DNA of 64,000 nucleotides from AWTP1-9 sp035703165 (lineage in GTDB: Bacteria > Bacteroidota > Bacteroidia > Chitinophagales > Chitinophagaceae), in contig DASSYR010000110.1 of assembly GCA_035703165.1 (NCBI GenBank), positions 5,711-69,710 on the forward strand, given 5' to 3'. Made by a program: the position numbers and the translations under genes. This document shows positions 51,283 to 60,970 of this stretch, piece by piece (the first letter of the stretch is position 1; each line of letters starts with the position of its first letter). Below the pieces are notes generated by a model. That model was not told where the DNA came from. It ran no database searches and saw only the letters and a program-made list of their open reading frames with translations.

Positions 51283-53802
51283 TTATTCAAACAACTCACC
51301 CTGCTTATCTTCTTCCCTCGAATTTTGCCATTCCATTTCAATGCTCTTGTTATAATCCGCAAGCTTTGCTCCAACTGCTTTCCAGCCCATTACTTCCGAC
51401 ACTTTGGCAATTTTGATCTTTGCTTTTCGTATTTGCTGACCACGGCCACTCTGCATAGCTAATATTGGCTCTTCAGCAGTGGTAACAGTTTCCACATAAT
51501 TCCCCTCTCCTTCTTTGATGAAAAAGAATTTATTTTTTAATGTAGTGGTCTCAATCTTGAAACGTTTAACATTGTACTGGTATTTGTCATTATCCAAATA
51601 CACAGCGGTAATAATTTTTTCCGGGTTGAATTTTTCAATGAAAATTACATTCTCTGGGTCAAGTTTTTGTGTTAACTCCTGGTCGGTGATTTCGTAATTA
51701 CCATCCCGATATACTACTAAAATTTGTTCTTCGGGTTGAAAACTGCCTAAATATTGACCTTTCTCTTCGGTATTCAATCTTCCAAACTGGTCATCAAACC
51801 AAAGCTTTTTTCCGCTCAATGTGGATTTACCTGCTTCTTTCAGCTTTACAGATTTGATAGGGTATTTGGTTACCTGGTTACCCATGCTGCTTCGGCCTTT
51901 TATTTCCAGTGTTTCAAAATAAAATTCCAGTTCTTTATTTCTCGCACTGCAACTTGGGCTTAGGTTTATCTTCACCACCTCTGCTTCTCCATTTGGATTG
52001 GCGGTAAAGTAATGAACCTTACTTTTATCATCACCTTTGGTAAGGTCATATTCTTTCTCTCTTGTAACACCTGTTACATTAAAACGTTTGGCATAACTCA
52101 TACCGGTTTTCCCATCTACATAAATCATATTGTAGGTAGTGCGTTCATCATTTTTCTGAAAAACGGCCACATGTAAAATATCCTTACCGATATACGCTTT
52201 ATCCTGCACCTTCACCACTTTCATAATACCGCGTTTGGTAAATACTATAATATCATCTAGGTCAGAACAATCACAAACAAATTCATCTTTCTTTAGCGAA
52301 GTACCAATAAAACCGTCTTCGCGGTTTACATACAGTTTGGTATTAGCAATAGCCACGGCTTTTGCCTGAACGGTTTCAAACAGCTTGATTTCCGTTTTAC
52401 GTTCACGGCCTTTACCGTATTTCTTTAACAGGTTTTCATAATAGGCAACTGCAAAATCAACCAGGTTGGCCAAATCATGTTTAACCTGTTTAATATCTGC
52501 TTCCAACCCTTTTATTTGTTCATTTAACTCATCTATATCTAAACGATAGATACGGCGAACCGGCTTTTCCGTCAGTTTAATAATATCTTCTCTCGTAATA
52601 TCTCGTTTCAACTGCTTACGGAATGGCTGAAAAGCAACTCCTATCGCTTCAATTACTTTGTCCCAGGTAGCATGTTTCTTTTCCAGTTCCTTGTAAATCT
52701 TTTCCTCGAAAAATATTTTTTCGAGTGAGGTATAATGCCATTTCTCCTGTAATTCAGCAAGTTTAATTTCTAATTCTTTCTTCAGTAAATCTTTGGTCTG
52801 ATCGGTAGAAAATTTTAACAATTCCACCACACCCAAAAATTGTGGCTTGTTATCTACAATAACACAGGCATTGGGTGAAATGGATACTTCGCAATCTGTA
52901 AACGCATACAGGGCATCAATGGTAATATCCGGAGAAATACCCGGTGCCAAATCAATTTGAATTTCTACCTCGGCAGCAGTATTATCTGTCACCTTCCTGA
53001 TTTTTATTTTTCCCTGGTCATTTGCTTTAATAATGGAATCAATCAGCGAAGAAGTGGTAACACCATACGGCACATCACGAATCATTAATGTTTTCTTATC
53101 CACCTCTTCAATATGTACTCTTACCCGAACCTTACCGCCCCGTTTTCCATCATTGTAATTGGTGGCATCAATCATTCCACCTGTTTGAAAATCGGGAATG
53201 AGTTCAAATCGTTTACCTCGTAAATATTTAATGGATGCTTCAATCAGTTCACAAAAGTTGTGTGGCAAAATTTTAGTGGCCAGTCCAACTGCAATACCTT
53301 CTGCTCCTTGTGCCAGCAGCAAAGGAAACTTCATGGGCAAAGTCACGGGTTCATTCTTACGACCGTCATAACTTAAAGCCCATTCAGTGGTTTTATTGTT
53401 GAAAGCAACATCTAATGCAAACTTAGAAAGTCTTGCTTCAATATAACGGGCTGCAGCTGCTTCGTCGCCGGTACGTACATCACCCCAGTTACCCTGTGTT
53501 TCTATTAACAAATCTTTTTGACCCATGTTTACCAATGCATCACCAATACTCGCATCACCATGTGGATGATATTGCATAGATTGTCCAATTATGTTCGCTA
53601 CCTTGTTAAAGCGACCATCATCCATTTCCTTCATAGCATGCAATATGCGACGTTGTACCGGTTTTAACCCATCTTCTACTGCCGGTACGGCACGTTCTAA
53701 TATTACGTAGGAAGCATAATCCAAAAACCAGGTTTTGTACTGGCCTTGTATGCCTCCGTCATTTTCTAATAAATCCTTCAGTTTATTTTTAGCTGCACTC
53801 AT
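51283..53802 (-). CDS. parC: DNA topoisomerase IV subunit A (ParC)
   Basis: 839 residues. Starts with the winged-helix core: FLDYASYVILERAVPAVEDGLKPVQRR, QSMQYHPHGDASIGDAL and the catalytic Tyr120 in AAAARYIEARLS. The C-terminal domain (about 500-820) has six beta-pinwheel blades. The paired ParE-like gene 1.8 kb away on the same strand favours topoisomerase IV over gyrase. The GyrA box (QRRGGKG) is not seen, which also fits ParC. Confidence 0.88.
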   Translation of the reverse strand: MSAAKNKLKDLLENDGGIQGQYKTWFLDYASYVILERAVPAVEDGLKPVQRRILHAMKEMDDGRFNKVANIIGQSMQYHPHGDASIGDALVNMGQKDLLIETQGNWGDVRTGDEAAAARYIEARLSKFALDVAFNNKTTEWALSYDGRKNEPVTLPMKFPLLLAQGAEGIAVGLATKILPHNFCELIEASIKYLRGKRFELIPDFQTGGMIDATNYNDGKRGGKVRVRVHIEEVDKKTLMIRDVPYGVTTSSLIDSIIKANDQGKIKIRKVTDNTAAEVEIQIDLAPGISPDITIDALYAFTDCEVSISPNACVIVDNKPQFLGVVELLKFSTDQTKDLLKKELEIKLAELQEKWHYTSLEKIFFEEKIYKELEKKHATWDKVIEAIGVAFQPFRKQLKRDITREDIIKLTEKPVRRIYRLDIDELNEQIKGLEADIKQVKHDLANLVDFAVAYYENLLKKYGKGRERKTEIKLFETVQAKAVAIANTKLYVNREDGFIGTSLKKDEFVCDCSDLDDIIVFTKRGIMKVVKVQDKAYIGKDILHVAVFQKNDERTTYNMIYVDGKTGMSYAKRFNVTGVTREKEYDLTKGDDKSKVHYFTANPNGEAEVVKINLSPSCSARNKELEFYFETLEIKGRSSMGNQVTKYPIKSVKLKEAGKSTLSGKKLWFDDQFGRLNTEEKGQYLGSFQPEEQILVVYRDGNYEITDQELTQKLDPENVIFIEKFNPEKIITAVYLDNDKYQYNVKRFKIETTTLKNKFFFIKEGEGNYVETVTTAEEPILAMQSGRGQQIRKAKIKIAKVSEVMGWKAVGAKLADYNKSIEMEWQNSREEDKQGELFE

Positions 53803-53822
53803 TTAAAATTAATTTGATATTA

Positions 53823-53871
53823 AATGATGAAAGTTGAATTACCATTCATTCAACATTTAAAATTCATCATT
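53823..53871. repeat. Double-stem palindrome between DUF1835 gene and parC
   Basis: Nested inverted repeats: outer AATGATGAA (53823-53831) / TTCATCATT (53863-53871), inner GTTGAAT (53833-53839) / ATTCAAC (53848-53854). Its right arm overlaps the last two codons of the DUF1835 gene. No T run. It may terminate or process the transcript, or be one copy of a dispersed palindrome. Confidence 0.55.
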
Positions 53872-54703
53872 CAGCATTGATACCTTCTTCCTGTTTCGCT
53901 TTGGTCTTTACCTCAAAATCTTTCATCTTACCAATCTCTCCCTGTACATCAAATGATCCATCGGCAATTAATCCTTTCAATCTCCATAATAAATAAGCAT
54001 CCCCTGTTGTATGTTTTGCCTTATGTAAAAAATTATGAATAATCTTACTGGCTTTTTGCCAATCTCCCGTAATGTATTTCTTCAGTTCGCCATCATAAAA
54101 ATTATAATCTTCCTGTATCAGTTTCTTTCCTCCTTCCAGCAAACGAACGCCTTTGTTTTCTTCGCAGAGTTTTTGCCAGATGTCCGGGTCAACTTCAAAC
54201 TCACTCAAGGTAATTTCTCTTGCCAGTTTCCTGGCTTTTAAAAACTCTTTTGCCGGAATGGTATGCAGCCATTCCGGATAAAAAATATTCCCCTTTTCAT
54301 TAATAAATGGAAGATTATTTAAATAAAGAATAAATATTCTCCCTTGAAAATCCTTTAGCTGACTCATCAACCAGTAATAACCACTCACATCATGTTTGTT
54401 TTGCGCTGCCCAAATCCAAACAATCTCTTCCTTATTTTCAGTAAGCCTGGTTTTTAGCTCATTAACCAATTTATTATCATCTACTTCGCCGCTATCCGCT
54501 TTACCGGCATAATCACCTCCCGCCAATACATCCCGCCACCATTGTTTTCTGACTTCTATCCCCTCTTCTGTATAAATATTTACAACCGGCCCCACTGCAT
54601 AATCATCTCTCACCAACAACACTTCTCCTTGCAGGCTGTCATCCAATGTTATTGCCTCCTGCAAAACTTTTACATCTGCCTCGTTAAAAACTATATGAAT
54701 CAT
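53867..54703 (-). CDS. DUF1835 domain protein
   Basis: 278 residues with the DUF1835 N terminus MIHIVFNEADVKVLQEAI, then GEVLLVRDDYAVGPV and a WWRDVL block, followed by a C-terminal helical domain with GGKKLIQEDYNFYD. Members are often found near DNA topology and metabolism genes but have no assigned activity. It lies between parC and a SAM methyltransferase, inside the parE-parC run on one strand. Confidence 0.8.
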   Translation of the reverse strand: MIHIVFNEADVKVLQEAITLDDSLQGEVLLVRDDYAVGPVVNIYTEEGIEVRKQWWRDVLAGGDYAGKADSGEVDDNKLVNELKTRLTENKEEIVWIWAAQNKHDVSGYYWLMSQLKDFQGRIFILYLNNLPFINEKGNIFYPEWLHTIPAKEFLKARKLAREITLSEFEVDPDIWQKLCEENKGVRLLEGGKKLIQEDYNFYDGELKKYITGDWQKASKIIHNFLHKAKHTTGDAYLLWRLKGLIADGSFDVQGEIGKMKDFEVKTKAKQEEGINAE

Positions 54704-54756
54704 TTTGCTTTTATTTAAGTCTTAATATATTGACACTGCTTTTATTATTATCTAAC

Positions 54757-55554
54757 TTATACACTACCGCTATTATCTTTAATCAAATAATATACACAAC
54801 TGGTAAAAAAATTTCTTACTTGGGGCATTGCGCTTATCAGCTTAAACTGTTCTCTTGGTTTCCAGCCAAATTTGTATTCATAAATCGGGTTAACGAGGTA
54901 GAAGGTTTTGCTTACCACTTTATACCCGGTTTCCTTAACAATTTTTTCAAACCGCTCAATTGAAATACCGGTTTCTTTTATCTCCGCATAAGCGGTTGCA
55001 TCCTGTCCACCCATTTTTAAAACCCATTTATATAAAGGCATTGGTAGCAAATGATAATAGGGCAACTTACTTAACAACTTATTATTAATCATCTGCTGGT
55101 GACCTCCAAAAGGCATTTGCCAGGGCGGAAAACCAAAAAAGATAACTCCTTCGGGATTTAAAAAGCTTTTCATCCAGGCAATCAGCTTCTTTTGATCGTG
55201 TATATGCTCAATCACATCTTTTAAAATAACTATATCGAATTTTCCTTTTAGTTCTGTCGCCGCATCTACCTGGTAAATATCTTTCGAAATAAAACTGATT
55301 AATCCCATTTCCAGTTCCTTTTCCATAAAAAGTCTGGCATTTACCAACCGGGGATCATCTAATTCAACACCCACCGCTACACAACCTTTTTCAATAAATG
55401 CTTTTAATACACCTGCTTCTCCACAACCAATTTCAAGAACCCGCATGCCGGACAATATCGGTTTATGTTTTTCAACAAACGGCACTACATGCCTGCGGGC
55501 ATTTTGTACCTGTATGTTAAAATAACGAAGTTTATCTTGATGGAACTCAAACAT
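54757..55554 (-). CDS. Class I SAM-dependent methyltransferase, UbiE/UbiG-like
   Basis: 265 residues. SAM loop MRVLEIGCGEAGVLKAFIEKGC, GVELDDP (ribose-binding acid), KFDIVILKDVIEHIHDQ (motif II with HIH) and GVIFFGFPPWQ. The C-terminal 100 residues are variable and hydrophobic (KLPYYHLLPMPLY). Substrate unknown; layout resembles ubiquinone or lipid methyltransferases. It sits between parE and DUF1835 on the same strand. Confidence 0.75.
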   Translation of the reverse strand: MFEFHQDKLRYFNIQVQNARRHVVPFVEKHKPILSGMRVLEIGCGEAGVLKAFIEKGCVAVGVELDDPRLVNARLFMEKELEMGLISFISKDIYQVDAATELKGKFDIVILKDVIEHIHDQKKLIAWMKSFLNPEGVIFFGFPPWQMPFGGHQQMINNKLLSKLPYYHLLPMPLYKWVLKMGGQDATAYAEIKETGISIERFEKIVKETGYKVVSKTFYLVNPIYEYKFGWKPREQFKLISAMPQVRNFFTSCVYYLIKDNSGSV

Positions 55555-55573
55555 ATCGCCTTATATCTCCTTT

Positions 55574-57478
55574 CTAATTAGTTTCTGCCAAGTCTAATTC
55601 AATCCGCAAGTTATCAATAATAAAATCCTGGCGTTCCGGTGTATTTTTACCCATATAATACTCAAGTAATTGCTGAATATGCATATCCGGCAATAGCATT
55701 ACGGGATCCAATTTCATTTCCGCACCAATAAATCTTGCAAACTCTTCCGGACTAATCTCGCCCAATCCTTTAAACCGGGTTATCTCCGGTTTACCGCCTA
55801 ACTTTTTAATTGCATCCTGCTTTTCTCTTTCATCGTAACAATAAAAAGTTTCTTTTTTATCTCTAACTCTAAACAAAGGAGTTTGCAGAATATAAACATG
55901 CCCGTTTTTCACCAAATCAGGAAAAAATTGCAGAAAAAATGTCATCAATAGTAACCGGATGTGCATACCATCTACGTCGGCATCGGTAGCAATTACGATG
56001 TTGTTATACCGTAACCCTTCATACCCTTCTTCAATATTTAATGCATGTTGTAATAAGTTGAACTCCTCATTTTCATATACCACTTTTTTTGTCAAACCAA
56101 AACTGTTCAGCGGTTTACCACGCAGACTGAACACTGCCTGCGTTTCCACGTTACGGGCTTTGGTAATACTGCCACTGGCGCTGTCTCCTTCAGTAATAAA
56201 AATGGTGCTCTCTTTTGCTTTTTCTATAATGATATCTTTTTCTTTCCCGGTAGGTTCATCATTGTAGTGATAACGACAGTCCCGCAGCTTTTTATTATGA
56301 AGATTAGCCTTCTTAGCTCTTTCATTAGCCAGTTTTTTGATACCGGCCAATTCTTTACGTTCTCTTTCGTTTTGCTCAATTCGTTTTTTTAAAGCATCGG
56401 CTACGGTTGGATTTTTATGCAAATACAAATCCAAATCACGAGCTAAGAAATCACCCACAAAGTTTTTCATGGTAGGCCCGCCTTCATATACGTTTTGCGA
56501 CCCCAGCTTTGTTTTGGTTTGTGATTCAAACACAGGCTCCTGCACACGAACAGATACGGCCGCACAAATACTCCCTCTTATATCTGCCGCATCGTAATCC
56601 TTCTTATAAAAATCACGAATTGTTTTTACGTACGCTTCACGAAAAGCTGCCAGGTGTGTGCCACCCTGTGTAGTAAACTGACCGTTTACAAAAGAATAAT
56701 ATTCTTCGCCATACTGGTTTTCATGTGTGATGGCTACTTCAATATCGTCCCCTTTTAAATGAATGATAGGATAACGGATATCATCGGCATTGGTTTTACG
56801 CTGCAACAAATCCAGCAAACCATTTTTAGAAACATATTTCTTACCATTAAAATTGATGATAAGCCCCGCATTCAAATAACAATAATTCCAAAACTGGTTG
56901 TCGAGATACTCGTGTATATAATGAAAATTCTTGAACACCGAGTCATCCGGAATGAAGGTTACCATTGTACCATTGCCTTCACCGGTCTTTGCTTCTTTAT
57001 GCTCTTTTACCAGCACTCCTTTCTCAAACTCAGCTGTTTTTTCTTTACCGTCACGAAAAGCAGTTACTTTAAAATAATTACTCAACGCATTTACTGCTTT
57101 GGTACCAACACCATTCAGCCCAACCGCTTTCTGAAACACTTTGCTGTCGTATTTGGCTCCCGTGTTAATCTTGCTTACCACATCTACTACTTTACCAAGG
57201 GGAATACCACGGCCATAATCCCGAACCGTAACCACACCCTTTTCAATAGTTACGTCAATTTGCTTGCCATAACCCATGGTATGCTCGTCAATACAATTGT
57301 CTATTACTTCTTTAACAAGCACATAAATACCATCATCGGGGCTGGCGCCATCGCCCAGTTTACCAATGTACATACCGGGACGGAGACGGATATGCTCCCT
57401 CCACTCAAGAGTTCGTATTGAATCTTCCGTATATTCAAACAGATTGTTATCTTTTTCCGATTCTTTTGCTTTAGCCAT
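55574..57478 (-). CDS. parE: DNA topoisomerase IV subunit B (ParE)
   Basis: 634 residues, matching ParE rather than the ~650-800 of GyrB. GHKL ATPase: VIDNCIDEHTMGYG, VRDYGRGIPLG, GLNGVGTKAVNALS; Toprim: FITEGDSASGS and ATDADVDGMHIRLLL; C-terminal RFKGLGEISPEEFA. First gene of a same-strand run ending with parC, although two other genes lie between. Confidence 0.9.
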   Translation of the reverse strand: MAKAKESEKDNNLFEYTEDSIRTLEWREHIRLRPGMYIGKLGDGASPDDGIYVLVKEVIDNCIDEHTMGYGKQIDVTIEKGVVTVRDYGRGIPLGKVVDVVSKINTGAKYDSKVFQKAVGLNGVGTKAVNALSNYFKVTAFRDGKEKTAEFEKGVLVKEHKEAKTGEGNGTMVTFIPDDSVFKNFHYIHEYLDNQFWNYCYLNAGLIINFNGKKYVSKNGLLDLLQRKTNADDIRYPIIHLKGDDIEVAITHENQYGEEYYSFVNGQFTTQGGTHLAAFREAYVKTIRDFYKKDYDAADIRGSICAAVSVRVQEPVFESQTKTKLGSQNVYEGGPTMKNFVGDFLARDLDLYLHKNPTVADALKKRIEQNERERKELAGIKKLANERAKKANLHNKKLRDCRYHYNDEPTGKEKDIIIEKAKESTIFITEGDSASGSITKARNVETQAVFSLRGKPLNSFGLTKKVVYENEEFNLLQHALNIEEGYEGLRYNNIVIATDADVDGMHIRLLLMTFFLQFFPDLVKNGHVYILQTPLFRVRDKKETFYCYDEREKQDAIKKLGGKPEITRFKGLGEISPEEFARFIGAEMKLDPVMLLPDMHIQQLLEYYMGKNTPERQDFIIDNLRIELDLAETN

Positions 57479-57793
57479 GGCCCCCTCCTGACTCCCCTTG
57501 AAGGGAGAATTATATTATGTTATTAAATGAAATACGTTAAATAAAATACTACCAATCAAATGCAGTATCCTGCAATTTACACGGCTGCGAATTTAGCGGA
57601 ATGAAAGCAATTTTCAAGAACATCACTTATCCACAACAAAAAGGAAAATGTGAGCAAATTTTATCCATAAAAAAGTTGTGCACACCAGGAGAGAAGGACA
57701 ACTACCGGAATCATTTAAAAGATTTTGCTCCCATATCAACACAAGAAATGGGCCGGAATGGGGATGCTGTTATCTTCCAAAAAATAGTTTTGG
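57479..57793. other. 315-base gene-poor gap upstream of parE
   Basis: Contains one short palindrome CTCCC-N6-GGGAG (57492-57507) directly before the parE ATG, plus AT-rich sequence. An open frame at 57601-57801 has no start signal or recognisable motif and I do not call it. It should hold the parE promoter, but no clean TAnnTTTG box was found on the minus strand. Confidence 0.4.
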
Positions 57794-58741
57794 TTATTTA
57801 ATCTTTTCACCTCTCATTTTCACATTCGTTTCAATGGTAACAGGCAATTCACGAGCCAAAACGTTAATGTTTCCTTTTATTATACCGGTTATCCGGCAGC
57901 TTTTTAACATGCCCGATGTTATTTCTATTTCGTATAAGCCGGATTGCTGCCCCTTTAATCCTGCACCTACATCATAACCCATGTAGTTAACATTGGCGCT
58001 ATCACTTTCAATTAAAGCTTCTGCAGCAATACTGGCTACTTTCTCATCAATATCATTAAGAATATAATTCGTTTTTATATTCATACTTATTTCCCCGGGA
58101 TACTTTGACGTAATTTGCCATTTATCCCGGATATGCACAGCAGAATCCGGAAATATCTTAAATATCTGGTCAATATTCCTTTGTATCATTTCTTCTTTTA
58201 CGAATTTTTCCAATAGGCCAATGGCTGCCTTTTTCCCTGCCTCATCGGCAGGACTAAATTTTGACAAAATTTGATCTGACATGTCTTTATATCCGTCAAT
58301 TTTTTGCATTTCACCCCTTGGGCTAAGGGTTACCTTAAGTTTAGATTTTAATATGATACCCAACAGCTTTTCTAACGGGTCAAGACTAATGTCCGCATTA
58401 GCAGCATCCAGGTCAGTTTCGGCGTCGCGGTTTTTTGTATAAAGTTTAATCTTATCATAAGTAATGTTAAAAATAAAATTTCCCATACTGTCTTTTGAAA
58501 CTTCATATAGTACGCCTGCTTGTGATTTATTGATATTTATTATCTCTTTTTCTTCCAACTTAAACACAACTTTAGATTCATTAGTAACATCATAACGATA
58601 TACCGAGCCGGACTGGGGATTAATTTTTAAATGTAAAACATTCGGATTTTTAATATCGGAAAAATGCCGGTCCTCCGACGGGAGCGATTTGCAGGAAACT
58701 AAAAAAACCAGTATCGCACTAAAAAAACAAAAGCCTTTCAT
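57794..58741 (-). CDS. DUF6263-like exported lipoprotein
   Basis: 315 residues with a signal ending VSC (Cys17), so lipid-anchored. The body is a beta-rich domain with repeated motifs such as QSGSVYRYDVTNESKVVFKL, LEKLLGIILKSKLKVTLSPRGEMQ and DKWQITSKYPGEISM, as in DUF6263. The family is common in Bacteroidota with unknown function. It forms a minus-strand run of exported proteins with the two genes that follow (58869, 59572). Confidence 0.7.
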   Translation of the reverse strand: MKGFCFFSAILVFLVSCKSLPSEDRHFSDIKNPNVLHLKINPQSGSVYRYDVTNESKVVFKLEEKEIININKSQAGVLYEVSKDSMGNFIFNITYDKIKLYTKNRDAETDLDAANADISLDPLEKLLGIILKSKLKVTLSPRGEMQKIDGYKDMSDQILSKFSPADEAGKKAAIGLLEKFVKEEMIQRNIDQIFKIFPDSAVHIRDKWQITSKYPGEISMNIKTNYILNDIDEKVASIAAEALIESDSANVNYMGYDVGAGLKGQQSGLYEIEITSGMLKSCRITGIIKGNINVLARELPVTIETNVKMRGEKIK

Positions 58742-58868
58742 AAATATTTACTGTTTACAATTGATGATAAAATTTTGTTGCACTGGTTCTGCTTTTTCAA
58801 TCCATATATTAATTTATAAAACCGGTACTGTAAAATTGGTTAAAGATTTCTTCATGAACTGAATCCAT

Positions 58869-59552
58869 TTATAATTCGCTCATAATTTTATCCAAGGCTT
58901 TCTTACTCATCACCTTTACTTCCGCATCATACTCTGCCAGAAATTGTTTCGTTCTTTTTCTGAGCGATTGGAATAGTCCCAAAAATTTTTCTTCTTTTAG
59001 GCCTGTAACTGCTACCATCCCTTTTTTAACTTCAACATCTCCCTCCATTACCCGGTAACTAACCTCCATCTCCCTGGTCACCGCTTTAAAAATTATTTTA
59101 TCCCAACTAAATATATAAATCAGCCATACAATATGTCCTCTATCGTTTATAGAAAAAGCTCCCGGCATTTTATTAATAGTAAATTCTATCTTTCTGCCAT
59201 TTAACTTTTGTTTTAATCTTTTTGTATGTGCATAAGATAGTACGGTTTCGGTAAAATTATTAATGGGTAATTGGGGATTAAGCGTACAGGTATTTAAATA
59301 ATCGTACTGCCAGTAAACTATTAAGGGCAATATATTAGCGATTTTTTTTTCTGTTTTAGACAGGCTGTTGTCCCCAGAAGAAAGTTGTGTGTTTATGCTA
59401 ATATAGTCTTCACTTTTTTTTGTGGCCATGTTGTTGACAGTTGCATAGTGCTGTTGCACCCATTTGTTTACTTTGCGGGGACCAAGACAACTACTCAATA
59501 AAACAATACCGGAAAGAATTAAAAGGGTTGTAAAAAATTTTGTTGGTTTCAT
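58869..59552 (-). CDS. Exported lipoprotein of unknown function
   Basis: About 227 residues with a lipobox (LLSSC, Cys about 22). Helical segment KSEDYISINTQLSS, then a mixed fold with KIANILPLIVYWQYDYLNTC and, near the C terminus, KKGMVAVTGLKEEKFLGLFQSL. The ATG at 59552 is preferred; an ATG two codons upstream (59558) is possible, and the open frame further upstream overlaps the neighbouring gene. Not matched to a known domain. Confidence 0.6.
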   Translation of the reverse strand: MKPTKFFTTLLILSGIVLLSSCLGPRKVNKWVQQHYATVNNMATKKSEDYISINTQLSSGDNSLSKTEKKIANILPLIVYWQYDYLNTCTLNPQLPINNFTETVLSYAHTKRLKQKLNGRKIEFTINKMPGAFSINDRGHIVWLIYIFSWDKIIFKAVTREMEVSYRVMEGDVEVKKGMVAVTGLKEEKFLGLFQSLRKRTKQFLAEYDAEVKVMSKKALDKIMSEL

Positions 59553-59571
59553 TATCATTAATTTTACTTTA

Positions 59572-60537
59572 TTAGCGGGTGGCAGTAAAAGTAACCGGTT
59601 GAACAATCACGAATCGCACCTTCTCCCCGAGTATGGTAGCCGGTTTCCAGTTAGGAGAATTTGTAATTACCCGAATGGCTTCCTGTGCAAGTTTGGGATG
59701 TACTTCATTTTTATTTACAACCATAACATTCTCTATCCTCCCGGTTTCAGAAACTACAAACTGTACCAGCACTTTTTCACTCCTGGAAGTATCCGACCCC
59801 TGTATTTTGAGATACTTAGTTGCTACTTCTGCATTTAAATTTGATTGTAAATATTTTGCCCAACCCCCTCTTGAAGTAAAAACAGGCGATACAACAATAG
59901 AGTTATAAGTAAATTCCCTTTCCGGGTATGCAGGAGGCACAAACAAACTGTCTGTAACAGGTTTTTCTTCTACACCCACAGCAACGTTAGAAAGAACATA
60001 TTCTTCGTGTTCTTCAGTGGAAGCCAGCCATAAGGAGGAAGTTTCTTTTGCAAACACATCGTAACGGCTTAACTTATTATTGCTATTGTACCCGGGATTC
60101 ATGTATAAAGAAGGAGAATAAAAGTATTGAGTGGTTGAAGAATGGGTGCGAATAGTTATGGCCTTGCAACCAAGGCCGGCTATTTTTTTTTCCTCTCCTG
60201 TTTTACGTATATTAATTACCGTATTGGTATCGGAAGCATAATCTATGTAAAAAAGAGTATCTATCCCCCTTAATTTAATATAGAGTTTTTGCTTTTGCGC
60301 TAAATAAAAAAAATCACCTTTGGAAGAACGATTCCGGAAATTGCCTTTTTTTATAAAACTAACATAACTATCATCCAGTATCAGGCCCGCTTTCCATGCT
60401 CTGTCGCTGGTGCCCGGTATTTTAGACTTTATTACAGTTTTGTAAGTAATTACTCCTTCAAACTCTTTAGGCTGGCCATTTGTGATAAAACAAAAGTATA
60501 GCAACAATAAGAGAATAATGATTTTCTTGCCTGTCAT
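59572..60537 (-). CDS. Two-domain secreted TonB protein (GLPGLI-like + TonB C-terminal)
   Basis: 321 residues. Signal peptide (1-22), then a GLPGLI/DUF4412-like beta domain (about 25-200: FEGVITYKTVIKSKIPGT, GLGCKAITIRTHSSTTQYFYSPSLYMNPG) and a C-terminal TonB domain (about 230-321: VLVQFVVSETGRIENVMVVN, SPNWKPATILGEKVRFVIVQP). The TonB part normally contacts TonB-dependent receptors from the inner membrane, yet here it follows a secreted domain with no membrane anchor, an unusual order. ATG at 60537 (upstream TTG rejected). Confidence 0.72.
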   Translation of the reverse strand: MTGKKIIILLLLLYFCFITNGQPKEFEGVITYKTVIKSKIPGTSDRAWKAGLILDDSYVSFIKKGNFRNRSSKGDFFYLAQKQKLYIKLRGIDTLFYIDYASDTNTVINIRKTGEEKKIAGLGCKAITIRTHSSTTQYFYSPSLYMNPGYNSNNKLSRYDVFAKETSSLWLASTEEHEEYVLSNVAVGVEEKPVTDSLFVPPAYPEREFTYNSIVVSPVFTSRGGWAKYLQSNLNAEVATKYLKIQGSDTSRSEKVLVQFVVSETGRIENVMVVNKNEVHPKLAQEAIRVITNSPNWKPATILGEKVRFVIVQPVTFTATR

Positions 60538-60970
60538 CTGCAAATAGTGTACGAATTAAGTAAAACGTTACCGCCTGCTAATTTATTAAAAAATTATATT
60601 CTGATGACAATCGCTCCTGTATTTTTTCTACTCCTTTTCGGCTTTATTCCGACATATTATGACAAAATCGAATTTAATTTACGTGGCTTTATATACTTTC
60701 TTTTTTCTGATTTGTGGGCACGACCCTGGGCAGTGATCTGTGGGCATACAACCGGAGACCCGGCGGCGAAAGAGAGTCTCCAGAATTTCCAAAAAAACTT
60801 TGGCCAGGCGAATTATTTCCTACTCGCTGCCAGCATGAAATTTAACTTGATTGCTTCAAAAGGCGTATTTTAGTAATTTTGCTGTATAATATTAATTGAT
60901 ATAGTACAGATAGTAGAGTTAAGAATATTAGAAGTTTGAGACTTTAAAAGTTTAACTCAAAAGAAAGTTT
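60538..60970. other. Gene-poor gap with a GC-rich patch and small palindrome
   Basis: Around 60709-60790 the base composition turns markedly GC-rich. The direct repeat TGTGGGCA occurs at 60713-60720 and 60740-60747, and GGAGAC (60754-60759) pairs with GTCTCC (60776-60781) over a 16-base loop. The open frame at 60547-60873 has no signal peptide or recognisable domain and I reject it. This may be the remnant of a small inserted element. Confidence 0.35.

Noticed and set aside
56759..57421. 220-residue plus-strand open frame over parE
   Set aside because: Opposite strand of the strongly supported parE; no domain.
57601..57801. 66-residue open frame in the parE upstream gap
   Set aside because: No motif and no supporting start signal; composition fits a random frame in an AT-rich gap.
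60547..60873. 108-residue open frame before hicB
   Set aside because: No signal peptide, no domain, and it runs through the GC-rich repeat patch; likely chance.
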